Source: JBAXAM01 sp037142515
GTDB lineage: Bacteria; Pseudomonadota; Gammaproteobacteria; UBA9339
Direction: 5' to 3'
DNA length: 58,437 nucleotides
Assembly: GCA_037142515.1 (NCBI GenBank)
Contig: JBAXAM010000006.1
Span: 1-58,437, forward strand
Below, piece after piece: positions 25,754 through 38,400 of this stretch. Under the pieces are notes generated by a model. That model saw only the letters and a list, made by a program, of their open reading frames with translations, was not told the origin of the DNA and searched no databases. Within the stretch, counting starts at the first letter, position 1; every line of letters begins with the position of its first letter. The translations under genes were made by a program, and so were the position numbers.

Positions 25754-27922
25754 CTATTGTATAAGAAATGTATCGTCGCTAACGACTTTAGCATTTTTGA
25801 TTGTTTTTTCTAACGCTTGTTGATTTACTATATTTCGCTTTTGAATAGCCATTATCTTTTCAAAAGCATCTCTATCAACAATATTATTTAAATCAAAAAC
25901 TTTTTTATTATTAATTGTATAATTTAAAAGATGTATTTTTAAGTTATACACGTCGAATTGTAATGGCACATTACTTGCAATAACAAAGTTAGATAAACCA
26001 TTAACATAAGGAAAGACACTCTTAACAGTTTTAACAACATCAAGTGAAGATGTGGTATTTAAGTAAAAAATCCCTGTGTCAGTTAAATGTTGCTTAATTA
26101 ATTGAAAAAAATCTTTTGATAGTAAAAACGGACTATAGGAGCGCCAATAAAATGTGGCATTCATAACTACCAGATCATATTGCCGATTTTTATTGCGCAT
26201 TAACCATCGTCGGCCATCGTCTATAATAATATCGACTTTGGGGTTAGTAAGCAAACTGGACACTTCATTATATTTACTAATTAATTTTAAATAACCTGAG
26301 TTTATCTCAATGACTGTCAAATGTTTAACATCAGGATTATTTGCAACTACTTGCGCCCAAGAGCCAGAAGACAAGCCAATCATTAATACATTTTGCGGAT
26401 GTCGAGCAAACAGCGGAATAGCGTAGGCTCGCCAAATGTTATTTAGATCACGTTTCGGATCAACATTAAAGCAGCCATCATAAACACCACCACCATATAC
26501 CGCATCATTTTGCGCGACAGTAATAACCCCAGCATTGTTTTCAACAATATGCTTTAGCGGCAAACTTTGCACATAACTTGTTTTAAATAATAATTTTTCA
26601 TAAAAATGGTGAAAAAATAAATTGGAACTAAAAACCACCCCTATTGCAAGACAAGAAAGAGAAACGCAATAAACAATAAGAGCTTTCCTTGTAATCGATT
26701 GTGAAATCACTAATGGAATAAGAGCAGCTATAATACCTACAATAAATAAATAATTAGATATTTCACGAATTGAAAGCACATTCATTAGCACAAAACCTGT
26801 CAACAAAACACTGACTGTTGAACCAAGAATATTCGCGAAATAAATACCACCCATCATGGGACCAACCCTATTATTTAAAGATACAAAAAAGTTGCAAACC
26901 AAAGGAAAGATAATCCCAAATAACAGCGTTGTGATATTAATAATAATTAATACATTTTGAACGTTAGTGCAATACTTCATCATTGTTGCTATTAATGGCA
27001 ATACAAAGTAACACATACTGGTGTTTACTAATAATATCCAAAAAAGTACTTTAAAATTGACTAGCAAATTACTACTGTTAAATTTGGCACAAATGTAAGC
27101 GCCGAAACCAATGCCGGCCAAGTAACAGCATAAAAATAAAGCAAAATCTATAGCTTTTCCGCCAGTGATAAACGAATAAGCATCCAGCCAAATTATTTCG
27201 TAAGATAATGCAAGATATCCTGTTAGAACAGATAGCAGTAGCATTAAAAAAAACTTAATTTTTGCAATGTGCGAAATCTTAACAGGATCAGTAGCGCTTA
27301 CTTTGCTAGAAAAATTAAGCAGTGAAAGCAAAAAAGCGGTGGTACCAATAATAAGATTAAAAATTGCTGCGATTGTAACAGTGCTAGTTTGCCCTAAATA
27401 CTGCATAAATATAGCAGCAACGCAAAAACAAGCAAATGCCGCTCCGAAGGTATTGGCTGAGTATAAGGAACTGATCGACCGTGATATATTAGAATAACGC
27501 TCAGTTAAATATGCAACTAATATTGGCAAACTTGCGCCCATCATGATAGTTGGTAGCAACAAGAGTAAAAAAACAACAACACTGACATAACTCAATGGCA
27601 AAGCTACTGTTTGCTTACCAATGACAAATAATATTTTTAGCGAAAACAAGCCAATTATTCCTATAGATAATTCTAGCAAACCAAATACTCTTAATAAATT
27701 TATTGATTTGTATGATGACAACCACCCTCCCAATAACGCCCCAACCCCAAGACCAAACAAAAAATTTGCGACAATAACTGTAATCGATTGAATATTGGTA
27801 CCGTAAATTGCAAATAGGGAGCGTTGCCAAACTAGTTGGTAAATTAGCGCAGGGAATCCAGAAAGAAAAAATAGCGCACAAAGCCAATTTTTTTGAAAGG
27901 TTTTTATATTATTTTTCCAAAT
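25754..27922 (-). CDS. Fused membrane (MFS-like)/spermidine synthase-like protein, start codon unclear
   Basis: Up to 722 residues. The N-terminal two-thirds has about 12-14 membrane segments (GLGVGALLGGW, GASLPILVAYLTE, NTFGAAFACF), and the C-terminal domain is a SpeE-like SAM-binding fold (NVLMIGLSSGSWAQVV, VIEINSGYL, IIIDDGRRWL, YDLVVMNATFYW). The first TTG is at 27760, yet conserved coding continues upstream in frame as LFFLSGFPALIYQLVWQRSLFAIYG and on to a stop at 27943-27941, with no ATG, GTG or TTG. Translation must begin at ATT (27922) or ATA (27907), or the start has been lost. The catalytic residues for polyamine transfer are not evident, so the reaction is unknown. Confidence 0.75.
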   Translation of the reverse strand: MWKNNIKTFQKNWLCALFFLSGFPALIYQLVWQRSLFAIYGTNIQSITVIVANFLFGLGVGALLGGWLSSYKSINLLRVFGLLELSIGIIGLFSLKILFVIGKQTVALPLSYVSVVVFLLLLLPTIMMGASLPILVAYLTERYSNISRSISSLYSANTFGAAFACFCVAAIFMQYLGQTSTVTIAAIFNLIIGTTAFLLSLLNFSSKVSATDPVKISHIAKIKFFLMLLLSVLTGYLALSYEIIWLDAYSFITGGKAIDFALFLCCYLAGIGFGAYICAKFNSSNLLVNFKVLFWILLVNTSMCYFVLPLIATMMKYCTNVQNVLIIINITTLLFGIIFPLVCNFFVSLNNRVGPMMGGIYFANILGSTVSVLLTGFVLMNVLSIREISNYLFIVGIIAALIPLVISQSITRKALIVYCVSLSCLAIGVVFSSNLFFHHFYEKLLFKTSYVQSLPLKHIVENNAGVITVAQNDAVYGGGVYDGCFNVDPKRDLNNIWRAYAIPLFARHPQNVLMIGLSSGSWAQVVANNPDVKHLTVIEINSGYLKLISKYNEVSSLLTNPKVDIIIDDGRRWLMRNKNRQYDLVVMNATFYWRSYSPFLLSKDFFQLIKQHLTDTGIFYLNTTSSLDVVKTVKSVFPYVNGLSNFVIASNVPLQFDVYNLKIHLLNYTINNKKVFDLNNIVDRDAFEKIMAIQKRNIVNQQALEKTIKNAKVVSDDTFLIQ

Positions 27923-27978
27923 AAATAAATCAGTGTTAGACTATGATACAGTATTTTTAATTAAAAATGGACTTATAA

Positions 27979-29448
27979 ATGCCGGCTTTTAGATTTCTTG
28001 CGATTTCCATTACTGCTAGCCTGGTTATACTACCGCTGTGGTTATACCAAAATTTTGGTGTAACTATTTTATTCGATAATGTGTTTTTTCATATATTGAG
28101 CGGCACTGACGCTCTCGTAGGAATAGATAGTAAAATCATACAATCGTTCATAAACGAACTGATTTTGCTACCACTTGGAATAGCGCTGGTAGTTGAATTC
28201 ACACTACTGATATTTAAATTTAAGTTATCAGAGACAAAAAAATGTAAGCACCAAAATCTCCACAATTACATTAAATTGTTAGATAAAAAAAGCATCCTCT
28301 GCACAATGGCCTTAATAGCAGCAATCGAGTCCGGTTGTAGCCTTGGTGCCACACAATACTTTTATCAACAAGCAGCAGGTAATGACTACTTTTCAACTTA
28401 TTATACAAAGCCTGGTTTGGTTCTAAAACACAGTACTAAAAAGAAGAATTTAATAATTCTCTATGTTGAATCGCTTGAACAAAACTTAACCAATAAAGAA
28501 ATTTTCGCTACAAATTTAATAGAACCAATTGATGAGCTACCGGGTATTACTGTAAAAAAATTTGTAGCAGCTCCCGGCACTGGCTGCACTATTGCCGGGA
28601 TAGTTTCTAGCCAATGCGCAATCCCTTTAAAAGCATCCCCGTTTATTACTGTCAAAAGATTTAATATGATTAATTTTTTTCTTCCTAAGGCAACCTGCCT
28701 TGGTGACATACTTGCATCACAAGGTTATGACCAATATCTTTTTATAGGATCAGATCTAAAATATTCCAGAATAGATAAATTCTACCAAAATCACGGCTAT
28801 CAACACTTATATGGCAAACATGAATTTGCCAATAGTGGAATTAACCCCGCTTTTTTTAAAGGATGGGGAAAAGGTCTTAACGATGACATGCTCCTTGATG
28901 AAGCATTCAAACATATAGTTAAAGCAGCAAAATCAGCCAAGCCCTTTAATGTTGTTATAATAACCACCGATAACCACCCTCCAAAAGGAACACCTTCTCC
29001 CAACTGTAGTCAATCAGAACGAGACTCTGGAATCATGGGTACTTATCAATGCACTTCTAGATTTGTTGCTACATTCGTTAAAAAATTACAAAGCAAGGGG
29101 ATATTAGACAATACAACTTTGATCCTAATGGGCGATCATCCATTTATATCACCGCCTGAATATTTTAAATATTTTCCAAGCCCCCGATACGTTTATTTTA
29201 AAATTCTTGATCCTAACTTTAAAAAAAGACCTGCTCGCGACTTCATGACTCATTTCGACGTCACACCAACCATCCTAGATCTTCTTGATATTAGGCTTAG
29301 CACTCATAAGCAATTTGGACTTGGTGCCTCAATATTTGCAGATAGCTCGCAAATAGATTATAAGGCGCTATTTGATGCGGTCACCAATAAATCCATATTA
29401 AACCCTTCAAAAACTTATGACTATTTATGGCGTCCTGCTAATTATTAG
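27979..29448 (+). CDS. OpgB/MdoB-like phosphoglycerol transferase (sulfatase fold)
   Basis: A 489-residue inner-membrane enzyme of the LTA synthase/OpgB family, which moves phosphoglycerol to periplasmic glucans or similar acceptors. Two to three N-terminal membrane segments precede the sulfatase fold. LIILYVESLEQN supplies a metal ligand, TGCTIAGIVSSQCAIPL contains the catalytic threonine as in OpgB, and ITTDNHPP and LMGDHPFI are the further DxH/DH ligands. It is shorter than E. coli OpgB (about 760 residues), having a reduced membrane domain. It converges on the giant gene with a 4-base overlap. Confidence 0.82.
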   Translation: MPAFRFLAISITASLVILPLWLYQNFGVTILFDNVFFHILSGTDALVGIDSKIIQSFINELILLPLGIALVVEFTLLIFKFKLSETKKCKHQNLHNYIKLLDKKSILCTMALIAAIESGCSLGATQYFYQQAAGNDYFSTYYTKPGLVLKHSTKKKNLIILYVESLEQNLTNKEIFATNLIEPIDELPGITVKKFVAAPGTGCTIAGIVSSQCAIPLKASPFITVKRFNMINFFLPKATCLGDILASQGYDQYLFIGSDLKYSRIDKFYQNHGYQHLYGKHEFANSGINPAFFKGWGKGLNDDMLLDEAFKHIVKAAKSAKPFNVVIITTDNHPPKGTPSPNCSQSERDSGIMGTYQCTSRFVATFVKKLQSKGILDNTTLILMGDHPFISPPEYFKYFPSPRYVYFKILDPNFKKRPARDFMTHFDVTPTILDLLDIRLSTHKQFGLGASIFADSSQIDYKALFDAVTNKSILNPSKTYDYLWRPANY

Positions 29449-32400
29449 CCATATGGCCTATATTCGCCATACTCACCACGCCAATATTCAATCTTTTTTT
29501 GTGCATCTCCTAAAAATACGGACCAGTTCGTTTTCAAAGATTTTTGGAGCAGAAAATATTGATACTCACTATCGATAATATTTGACAGTATTTCTACAAA
29601 CAATGCATCCTGTGTGCGCTTATCCGAAACTCCATCTACCTCTATCTTTTTATATATTTTATTCAAGTAAGCAAAATCATTTTGTCTGTTTTTTTGGTAG
29701 CCTTCCAATATATTTCGCGCACTCTGTTCTCCAGAAACGCGCTGCAAAGCTTTACCCATTTCAGAACCTATAGCAATTTCTAAGTCAATGCGATCTAGCA
29801 TACTAGAAACTGGTTTTTCATATATAGTATTGTCATATCTAGCATGATCCAAATTTATTCCGCTGCTGAGAGATTCAAGCAACTCATAAGTAATGGGGTT
29901 ACCAACAACTTGCCTCCTGAGATTTATTCTTTCCTGTTCTTCTTCGTTTAAAAAAATCGATTGGGACATTTTATCCATACTAAACATTGCAACCTCAAGC
30001 CTCTTTGTTCTATCATATGTTATAAAATCTTTATAAATGTCATCAGAATCTTTTAGCACCTTTTGCCATTCTTGGCTCTCAGTGAACATCTTTATCTTGT
30101 CGTAATCACTCAATTGGATATTAAGCTCTCTTAATCTGTTTACTATTGCAGCAGCCTTAAACATCCCCTCAGTTTGTGTCCAGCCACAATTTCCTATGGT
30201 TTGGCCAGACATTGGGATGAGAATATGTCCGGGGATATTCTTATCTGAATCTTCTCTAAGTAAGCTATAAATTTTAGCCCGCGTCTCGGTCTCAGAATGC
30301 GGTTCTTTCATCAAATCAAGAGCAGCTTTAACATATACCATATCTTTAATTATTTTGAACACTTTAATACCAGGCCTTCCCTCTGATCCACCACCCCTGT
30401 TAATCCAAAATAACAATCTACCATCAGTTAATATTGATTCAGCGTGACTAGATGAACTAGTAAATTCCGTTGTAATATTTATGGCCTGATACTGCCCATA
30501 TCTCAATCTGGTAGTATCTATATCTACGATCTCACCAAAATTATTTATAATACCAGCAATCTGATCAATTTCGGTGCTCTTTGCAAATACTTGATATGCT
30601 GCAAATGATTTTTTAAACTCATAAGACATTAGATTGTCGTTCGAACCCTCTCCATCTATAAGTTTGCTTTTATTATATCCTACAGCATTAATGTGCTCAT
30701 TAAGCGCCGCTTTTTCTTGTGACGTAAGCTCTGCTAGTTTAATAGCTTGTAACTTAGCTTTTATTCCTTCATATATATTTTGTGGTATTCCTTTTTCAAA
30801 AGTATAACCAGCCACTATTTCTATAGCATCTTTTTCAAAAATTTGGCCATAAATTTTATTATTGTATAAAAACACCAAGAACGTATTAGATGCTATTTTA
30901 TCTTTATCAGGAACAACAGGACTTAGCTGATATTCGTACTCTGCATAAAATTTAAATTTATTCTTTTTTAAGTCAAAAGCATGCGTAGCCATAACGGCGG
31001 ATTGTACCTTAGCAAGCAAACTATAGAGTAATCCGCGCTCATGATCATTTATACTTGGAATTTTTATTGTTGATATCGGGGTAGAACGTGATGTATGACC
31101 AATCGAATACCAATCCAAATATCTATAATCACGCTCATAAGAATTTACGTGATCGGTTTGAGCCACATGATATGTATGATGATTAGGACATAAAAAAAGC
31201 TGCTTTTCGCTTGTTTCTTCAGATACTCCACTATCTATCTGTTCTAGATAATGATCAAGTCCACCAGTAAAAGTAGGGTATTTTTCTTTGAGCTTCTGAA
31301 CTAACTCGCCACGCAACTCTAAATAGTTATTCTTCCCCTTGATTATCCCATCCCATTCCTTAGTAATAAACTCATTACACTCGATTGCGTTTACAGCTTG
31401 ATCCTGATGTATATGATTAAAATACCTTAGAATATCTGTTAATGGTTGTGTTTTCATTCTCTCATTCTTTTCTGCTTCAGATATCTCTTGCATATGTGAC
31501 TCTATACTCTTGCCGAAAAGTTCTCGGTTAAATATAGAAATAATTTCCCCAGGATGTCCATTTCTTGCAACTCTGCCATAAATTTGCATCCGTGTACTAT
31601 AAGTAATATTAGTGCAGAGATTTATCCCCAAAAAACCCTCGCGGTGTTTAGTATAAAAATCTGTACCACGACCAAGCATTGGAGTAGTTACAGTTAGATA
31701 GCCATCCTTACCTGCATTATCAAGAATTTCTTTTAAATTTGTCGTTGTATCTTTTTGCGATGCAGCATATAACTGTAAACTAGATCGTTGTATATGCAGC
31801 TCTTGATAAACTTGTTCTGCCTCTTTTGTTGATTCAGCAAAGATAATAATCGGCCTGTCTTTAGAAACAATCTCTAAAATAGAGCGCACTCTTTGATATT
31901 GCTCTTTTTTATTATCTACTTCTTCATTTTTAACTATTTTTATATCTACCTCATAACGTGGAATGTCAAAAGTAAGCATCTTATTCGTTTCTCTAAATTC
32001 TTCGATATCTTCTTTGCTTCCTGCTGTACCAGTCATACCTATAATCCTTCCGCCGCTTAATCGATAGTAATCAAAAAAGTTTTTAGGGCTAATATTGAAA
32101 ATAGTAGAAGATGGGATAGAAACATCGAAGCGCCCTTTCAAGTCTTTATGTTGCGACTGTTGTTCTAACAAAAGATGTAAAAAAGACTGAACTCCATCAC
32201 CAAATACTGTTTTTCTGCTAGGCTGATCTTTGATAATAGGTGTTACTTGTAACAAACTTTTTGTATTCTTAATATCTTCTGTGAGAATAACAAAATCCAC
32301 ACCTTCAATTAATTGCTTTACTATAACCACAGCAGAAAGCAATTTATCAAATAATTTATCTACGTGTTTGTTGGTTTTAGATAAGGCACGATGAAGTGCG

Positions 32401-35400
32401 TAGAGCTTTGGAGCTCGCGGATCTTTGCTGTACTGCAACTCATTGAGCTGAACTAAACTCAAAGGATATCGATATGAAGAATCATATAGCGGGAATTGAT
32501 GCTCTAAATATAACTTTAGATTTTTTACATCATCTTGCCTACCAAGTTCTTCATTTTTAAAGATTGCCGTATTGGAAAAATCTATAATATGTTCAAATAA
32601 TGCTCGCGTTTCTTCTTGCGTCGTTTTGACTAGTGCAGCAGCTAGCTTAAAATTGATCCCAGATGTTAAAACATAATCAACTTCATCACCAATTAAACTA
32701 ACATCAGTATTTAATTCTAAGTCCATAGTGTTGCTATAAAATTCTCTATTCGCTCTAAATAGCGCCAAATCCGAAGCAACAGCATAATTAATTCCCCATT
32801 TTTTGTAGGTACTAATTTCTGACGAAGCTGTTATAACCGAAGGCGATATAGTTAACCCAAGATTTTGGTAAAACAACGCAAACTCTTGCCTATTGGCTTT
32901 GGCCAAATCCTGACTCGAAGTTACTACGTCAACGGTTTGTCCCGTATAACATAAGTAAGCAGCTTGCAATGCTGCAATTAAGCTTTTTCCCTGTCCAGTA
33001 GCAATCTCTTCTATTATATGATTGGAATTAGTTGCACCCAAAAGCACACTAAGGACTTGTGTATCTCGTGGAAACATGCCCGTACTGCGATACAGCGCTT
33101 CAAAAGAAAGTGCGAGATAATCTAAATCAATTTGCTCTATCTCTTGCTTTGCGTGTTCTTTAAGTAATGCTCGCCTGCGCTTTAACTCTATGGCTTTTGC
33201 TCTAATTTCATTAATATTTAACGCGCTGCATGCCCTAGCTTTTACCATTACGCTCGTAAAATCTGCATATATTTTCATTCCAATACCACTATCAGTATTT
33301 TTATTGCGAATTTCACCAATCTTTGCACGAACTCTAGCGTCGTCATAGTTAAATCTTTCCAAGTTATAATTAGAAAAAATAGTTTGCGCTCTTTCCAGAT
33401 GATCAAGATTACTAAAAACCGTATTTACTCTATCTTTTTTTGTGTCTTTTTTTGGAACATTATTTATTAACAGATAAGAGCCAATTAATTTTGTATAGTT
33501 TATATCATTTTTCATTACTTGTTTTACTAGCAATGAATATTGCTTTTTACTGATATCTTTATCAAATTTCAATGCGATATTCATAACGATATTAATTTTT
33601 TTGACTTCTTTTATCGCCAATAAGGTTTCAAAATTATTACCTAGAATTTTATCTAATCGCTCAATATCCTCAGGTGAAATACGAACCATAAAAGATACTA
33701 GTTCATCGATATGGTCAGCTTGACCATCTACCTTAGCTAAAATGGGGATCATCGAATAATTCAAATGATCCAAACAATAGGCGGTAATTGCTTGGATATT
33801 AGAACTACTGTATTTTGCATCAGCAAGGCTTTCAATATATCGATATAATTCCTCAAGGCTAATACCAACATCAGATTGAATAAACATATTGGTTGCCATT
33901 GTAAATACATCAAAATACTGTCCTGTTATTTTATTTCCTGCGCTTTTTACAAGTCTTGGCAAAGTATATCCTTTTGTTTGTAATGCTTCTTGATTTACTG
34001 AATTCAGATAACTCAATACTTTATCTTGTATATGATTTGGAATATTCGGTTCAGCTAACAGATGATCTAAAAGCTCTTCTTTATTTGGCAATTTAGCAAG
34101 CTGGCTATGGTTGAATTCTATGGCCAAGAATTGATCCTCCAGTCTCTTTTTGGGATCGAATAAAAAGGTCATGCTTTTTTGCATTTCTCTTTTCCCATCT
34201 ACATTATGCTGTGAAAAAACAGAGAATATCGCAACAGCCAGATCAAAATGAATTTTTTGGACGAGCTCTTGGTCTTCCAAGCTCTTAACTAAATTTATTT
34301 TAATAAAATCCTTATCTTCTATAATATTTTTTCGGATATCGCTAAACCGTTTTGATTTTACTTCACTTGTGAGAGAAAGCTTATATTTATCTTCTAATTC
34401 GCCAAAATCAATCTGCGACTGCTCTATAGCATGTACATTAGCATCATTAAACATTGTTTTATTGGAAACAGAAATTTGTGAGCTTTTTGCTAATTCTAGC
34501 TTATTACTAATACCAGCAGGATTATCTAAATCTTCCAATGTTATACTGGGAAAGTTATTGTTAATAATTTTTCCATTAGCATATGGTAGGTTAGTTGTAG
34601 CAAAGCTCTCAAGAATTTTATCTTTAAGTGGTTGGCCTAATGTTGCCAGCTTCGAAAGAAAAGTATTAATTTTACTATCATTCAACTCTTGCTCTTGCCC
34701 CAAAGTCGCTGCAAATAATGCTAAATTTTCCGGATGCTTTCCATTTTGAGTCAGTAAATCATGGGCCATAGGACTGTTTACGACTTGAGTTGGTTTAAGT
34801 AAATTGTCAATTGCTCTTACAACTGCTTTCCCACGCGCTCGTAATTCATCAAGCCCAAAATGAGAAGAATCATTGGACGACGATGTTGGAGTAGATAATA
34901 AAACTCTAAGCATTTGTGTGAAATAGCCGTTATATTGCAATAACACTTTAGCTTTCTTAATTACTCCATCGGCCAAATCATGATCGAACACATCAACTAA
35001 TCCCAAAGAAACTACTTGGACAAAGTTAAAGGATGGGTTATCTTTATAGGTATTAACAAAAGACCCAACTATTTTTTTATGCTGCGTTTCTTTATCTTTA
35101 ATCTCGACACCCTTATCAATGGGGCTATACTTTGGTTGTGTATATGAAGTTTTATAGTTAAAGTCTTGCTCGATAACATAATGCCCAGTATTAGCTTTTA
35201 CAGCATCGTACATTTTAATATCAGAGAATAGCACATTAAACAAGGAAAGATATGGAGAAAACTCCTGATCTGGATATTGCCGATCATAGTGTTCTCCGGT
35301 TGACGAAAGTATATTAAGAGCTAATAATTTAGTATTTTCTGCTGCTTGGGCTGTCGTAAACTGTGTTACTAAATTGGCATCATCTGCAATAACTCCAATA

Positions 35401-38400
35401 GCCGCATAACAATTATGATTGGCTTTTTCTTTTGTCGTACTGTCTAAAATATCTTTTTTTTCGTCATAGCTTTTATAATAAAAACTTGAATCTTTTACAA
35501 ACGGAGCAGGAAACGATTCAAAAAAAGTACCAGCTATCTCGCTTGGAGATAATTTTATATAAAAACATGCTCTATTTAACCTACATTGTTGAATTCTCTC
35601 ATCCAAAACAGTGGGTAAAATTAATGCTTCCTTGTTAAGTTTTGCTTTCTCAAGATATAAATCATAGGTATTGTTCTTAGCAAAATTAATAACTATGGGA
35701 CTGTTAACTTTTTCAGCCTCATTTTGATTCTTTTGCAAAAGCACATACTCAGGATCACTTTGAAGTATATTACCCAGCTTATCCATCTCATCCGGAAAAA
35801 GTCCATATAATTGCATCAACTGCACTTCTGTTAATTTAGAAACTTCATTCTTGTTTTTTATATATTGCCTCACACCAGATATCATTAACTTTACTTCATC
35901 CCCGGATACTCCAATATCGGAAAATTTTATTTTCCTCGAAAAACCGCTATCATTTAGCTGCGTGATTAATTCACCATCTTCTATTACGAAGAGGAAATAT
36001 TTTTCTCCTAACTCGTGTTCTGTTTGCAGCAATGAAAAATTAGTATTGGATTTATCAATATCAATAATTGCAAAAACTTGTTGTGACCGCTCCACTTGAT
36101 ATCTAGAAAAAACCTCATCAAATAGCGTATATTCCATGGTCCTTAGAGACTCCATCTTATTGTAATCTACCGTAGACCCAGGATAATAAGAAGGGTAACA
36201 AGCTTGCGCAAAATGTCTATTAGGGTTATCTAATACATTAAAATAGTTAAAATATGTCGCTATACTAGGTCTTTGATGCGGAGGGATTGTTGCAAGATGC
36301 CTCATGGCGTTAATTGTGGTGTCAAAATAATTGGTATATAGATTGTTTAAATAATCTTTTTCGAAAATTTGTTTTATTAAACTATCCCTAGAGATAACAT
36401 ATTTATTAACAGGTACTTTTTTATCATCGCTTAGATCAAGCGATGAATGTATTGTATTTATTCCTAGATCTTTCGCCTTCCAATATTGCTCTGAACCCTT
36501 TAAAATAGAACTTCCTTCTGCGCCATCTAAATATTCTAGCTGCTCCTTTATACTTCCTCCACGAGCATTAACTAATTCTAGAATATTAACAAGTCGCCCT
36601 AATAACACTTTAAAACTACTACCTTGTTCCATCTGTTTTTTTATTACTGAGATAGACCGAGATAATATTTCTTCTTGTACAGCAGAAGCGATTTCATTTA
36701 CCACCATAAATTCTTTTATTTTTTTATAAAAGCCATCTAACCCTTCAAACACATCTTCAGGAGAGCTGCTATGTGCAAACTTATACTCCTTTAAAATTTC
36801 AATAAAAAATTTCTGTTTTTCACTATCCGTGATAGGTAATATCTCCTGAAACAACTTGCTGAAAAATAAAGATGCTCCTTCCTCTAACAAAAAGCCGCCA
36901 TCAGAGGTTCCGTATATATTTCTATTATTTTTATCATTAGCAGCATGCTCGCTCCTTATAATATTATTAAATATTTCTACCAAACCACGTTTTTGCAGGT
37001 TAGCATAAATCTCCTCTAATTTTTGCCGATCAGATTCTGATAAATCATAAAAATAGATACCGGGAAACACATTTAACGATATTTGGTTGGCACTTTTAGC
37101 AAAAAATTGTTTTATCATGGCACTGGATCCATGCACATGATAAACCCGCCCACCATTAAGCGTATAAGCCATATGCTCAATATTACGCGGTATATCCAAC
37201 ATAATATCGTAGCCTCTAACAACATCAGGATGCTCATCCTTTCCATAAACACTGGGCGCAACGTCACTTCCATAAATATCATTCAATGATATAGAACCCT
37301 GAGTAGCAAAAGGCAACCACGAGTATTCATTTGGGTTACTGATATATGGCTTGATAGACTTGATCTTTACCGTAAATTCGTTTATTGGCATGACACTACG
37401 TCTTTGATCGGAAACAAATAGAATATGGTCTTTATAAGCAAATCCAATAGGTAAGTTATCTATGTCAACACCATCTCGAAATAGGAAATAATTTTGTGCC
37501 ACTAACTCTAGCGCCTTACTAGTGATAAATTTCATATCTTGAACGCTTGCAAATAAAGAATGAATTAGCTGCCCAATACCTTGTTCGTCTATTTTATACT
37601 CATACCCGTTCATATCTTCTTCGTAGAAACTTTGCAAAACAAGCTTCTTTGCCACTTCGGCAGCTTCTTTTTCATCAAACTTATTGTCAGCTTGTTCTTT
37701 ATCTAAATCTAACTCACTTTCTTCTTCTAATTGTTGCTCAGCCTGTGCATTTAAATCTATATTTTTGCTAACTTCTACTGAAAACGGTTTTTTTATTTTA
37801 TTTGTGTTTTTTGTTCTTTTTTCATCTGCCGGATCACTGCTTGTTATATACATCGGTTCTTGCACAGCAAAAGTGGTAGCAGCGATTGTCCTTCTTGTAC
37901 GCTCTATATAATTATGCAATATAATATTACTAGTTTCTTCATTATTTAATAAAGCAAGACTATAACCGTCTTTGTAAATTATTTTATTATCTGAGAAGTT
38001 TTTAAATCCCAATATGTCTTTTTTTCCAATAGAATCAGCACGAATATTTTCGATGTCCTTTTCGCTTACTGGAATCAGCATCAAATTGATACATATTTTA
38101 TTTACCTCTACAAAATGGTTGAACTGCTGGGTAGTTATACTTGGCTGATCTTGATAGAAAAACATCACTACTTCTCTTATGCCTATTTTAGCCAACTCAT
38201 TTATTTCTGACGCAAATTTTTCGTCAAGATTGACTTTACTGGTTCGCAAATAGAGAGATTTTAATTCCAGTTTTTTATATTCATTAAAAACAGCTGGATT
38301 GAACAAATCGGTTAAAACGTACATCTGATTAGTTAAATTGATATAAGGCTGGTGTCTTTTATTCGCAGATGAAAGCTGCTCGGTTAAGCTTTTCGATCCT

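Noticed and set aside
27615..27887. 90-codon minus-strand frame upstream of the SpeE-like gene
   Set aside because: It is a different frame over the true N-terminal coding sequence, which continues in the SpeE-like frame to 27943.
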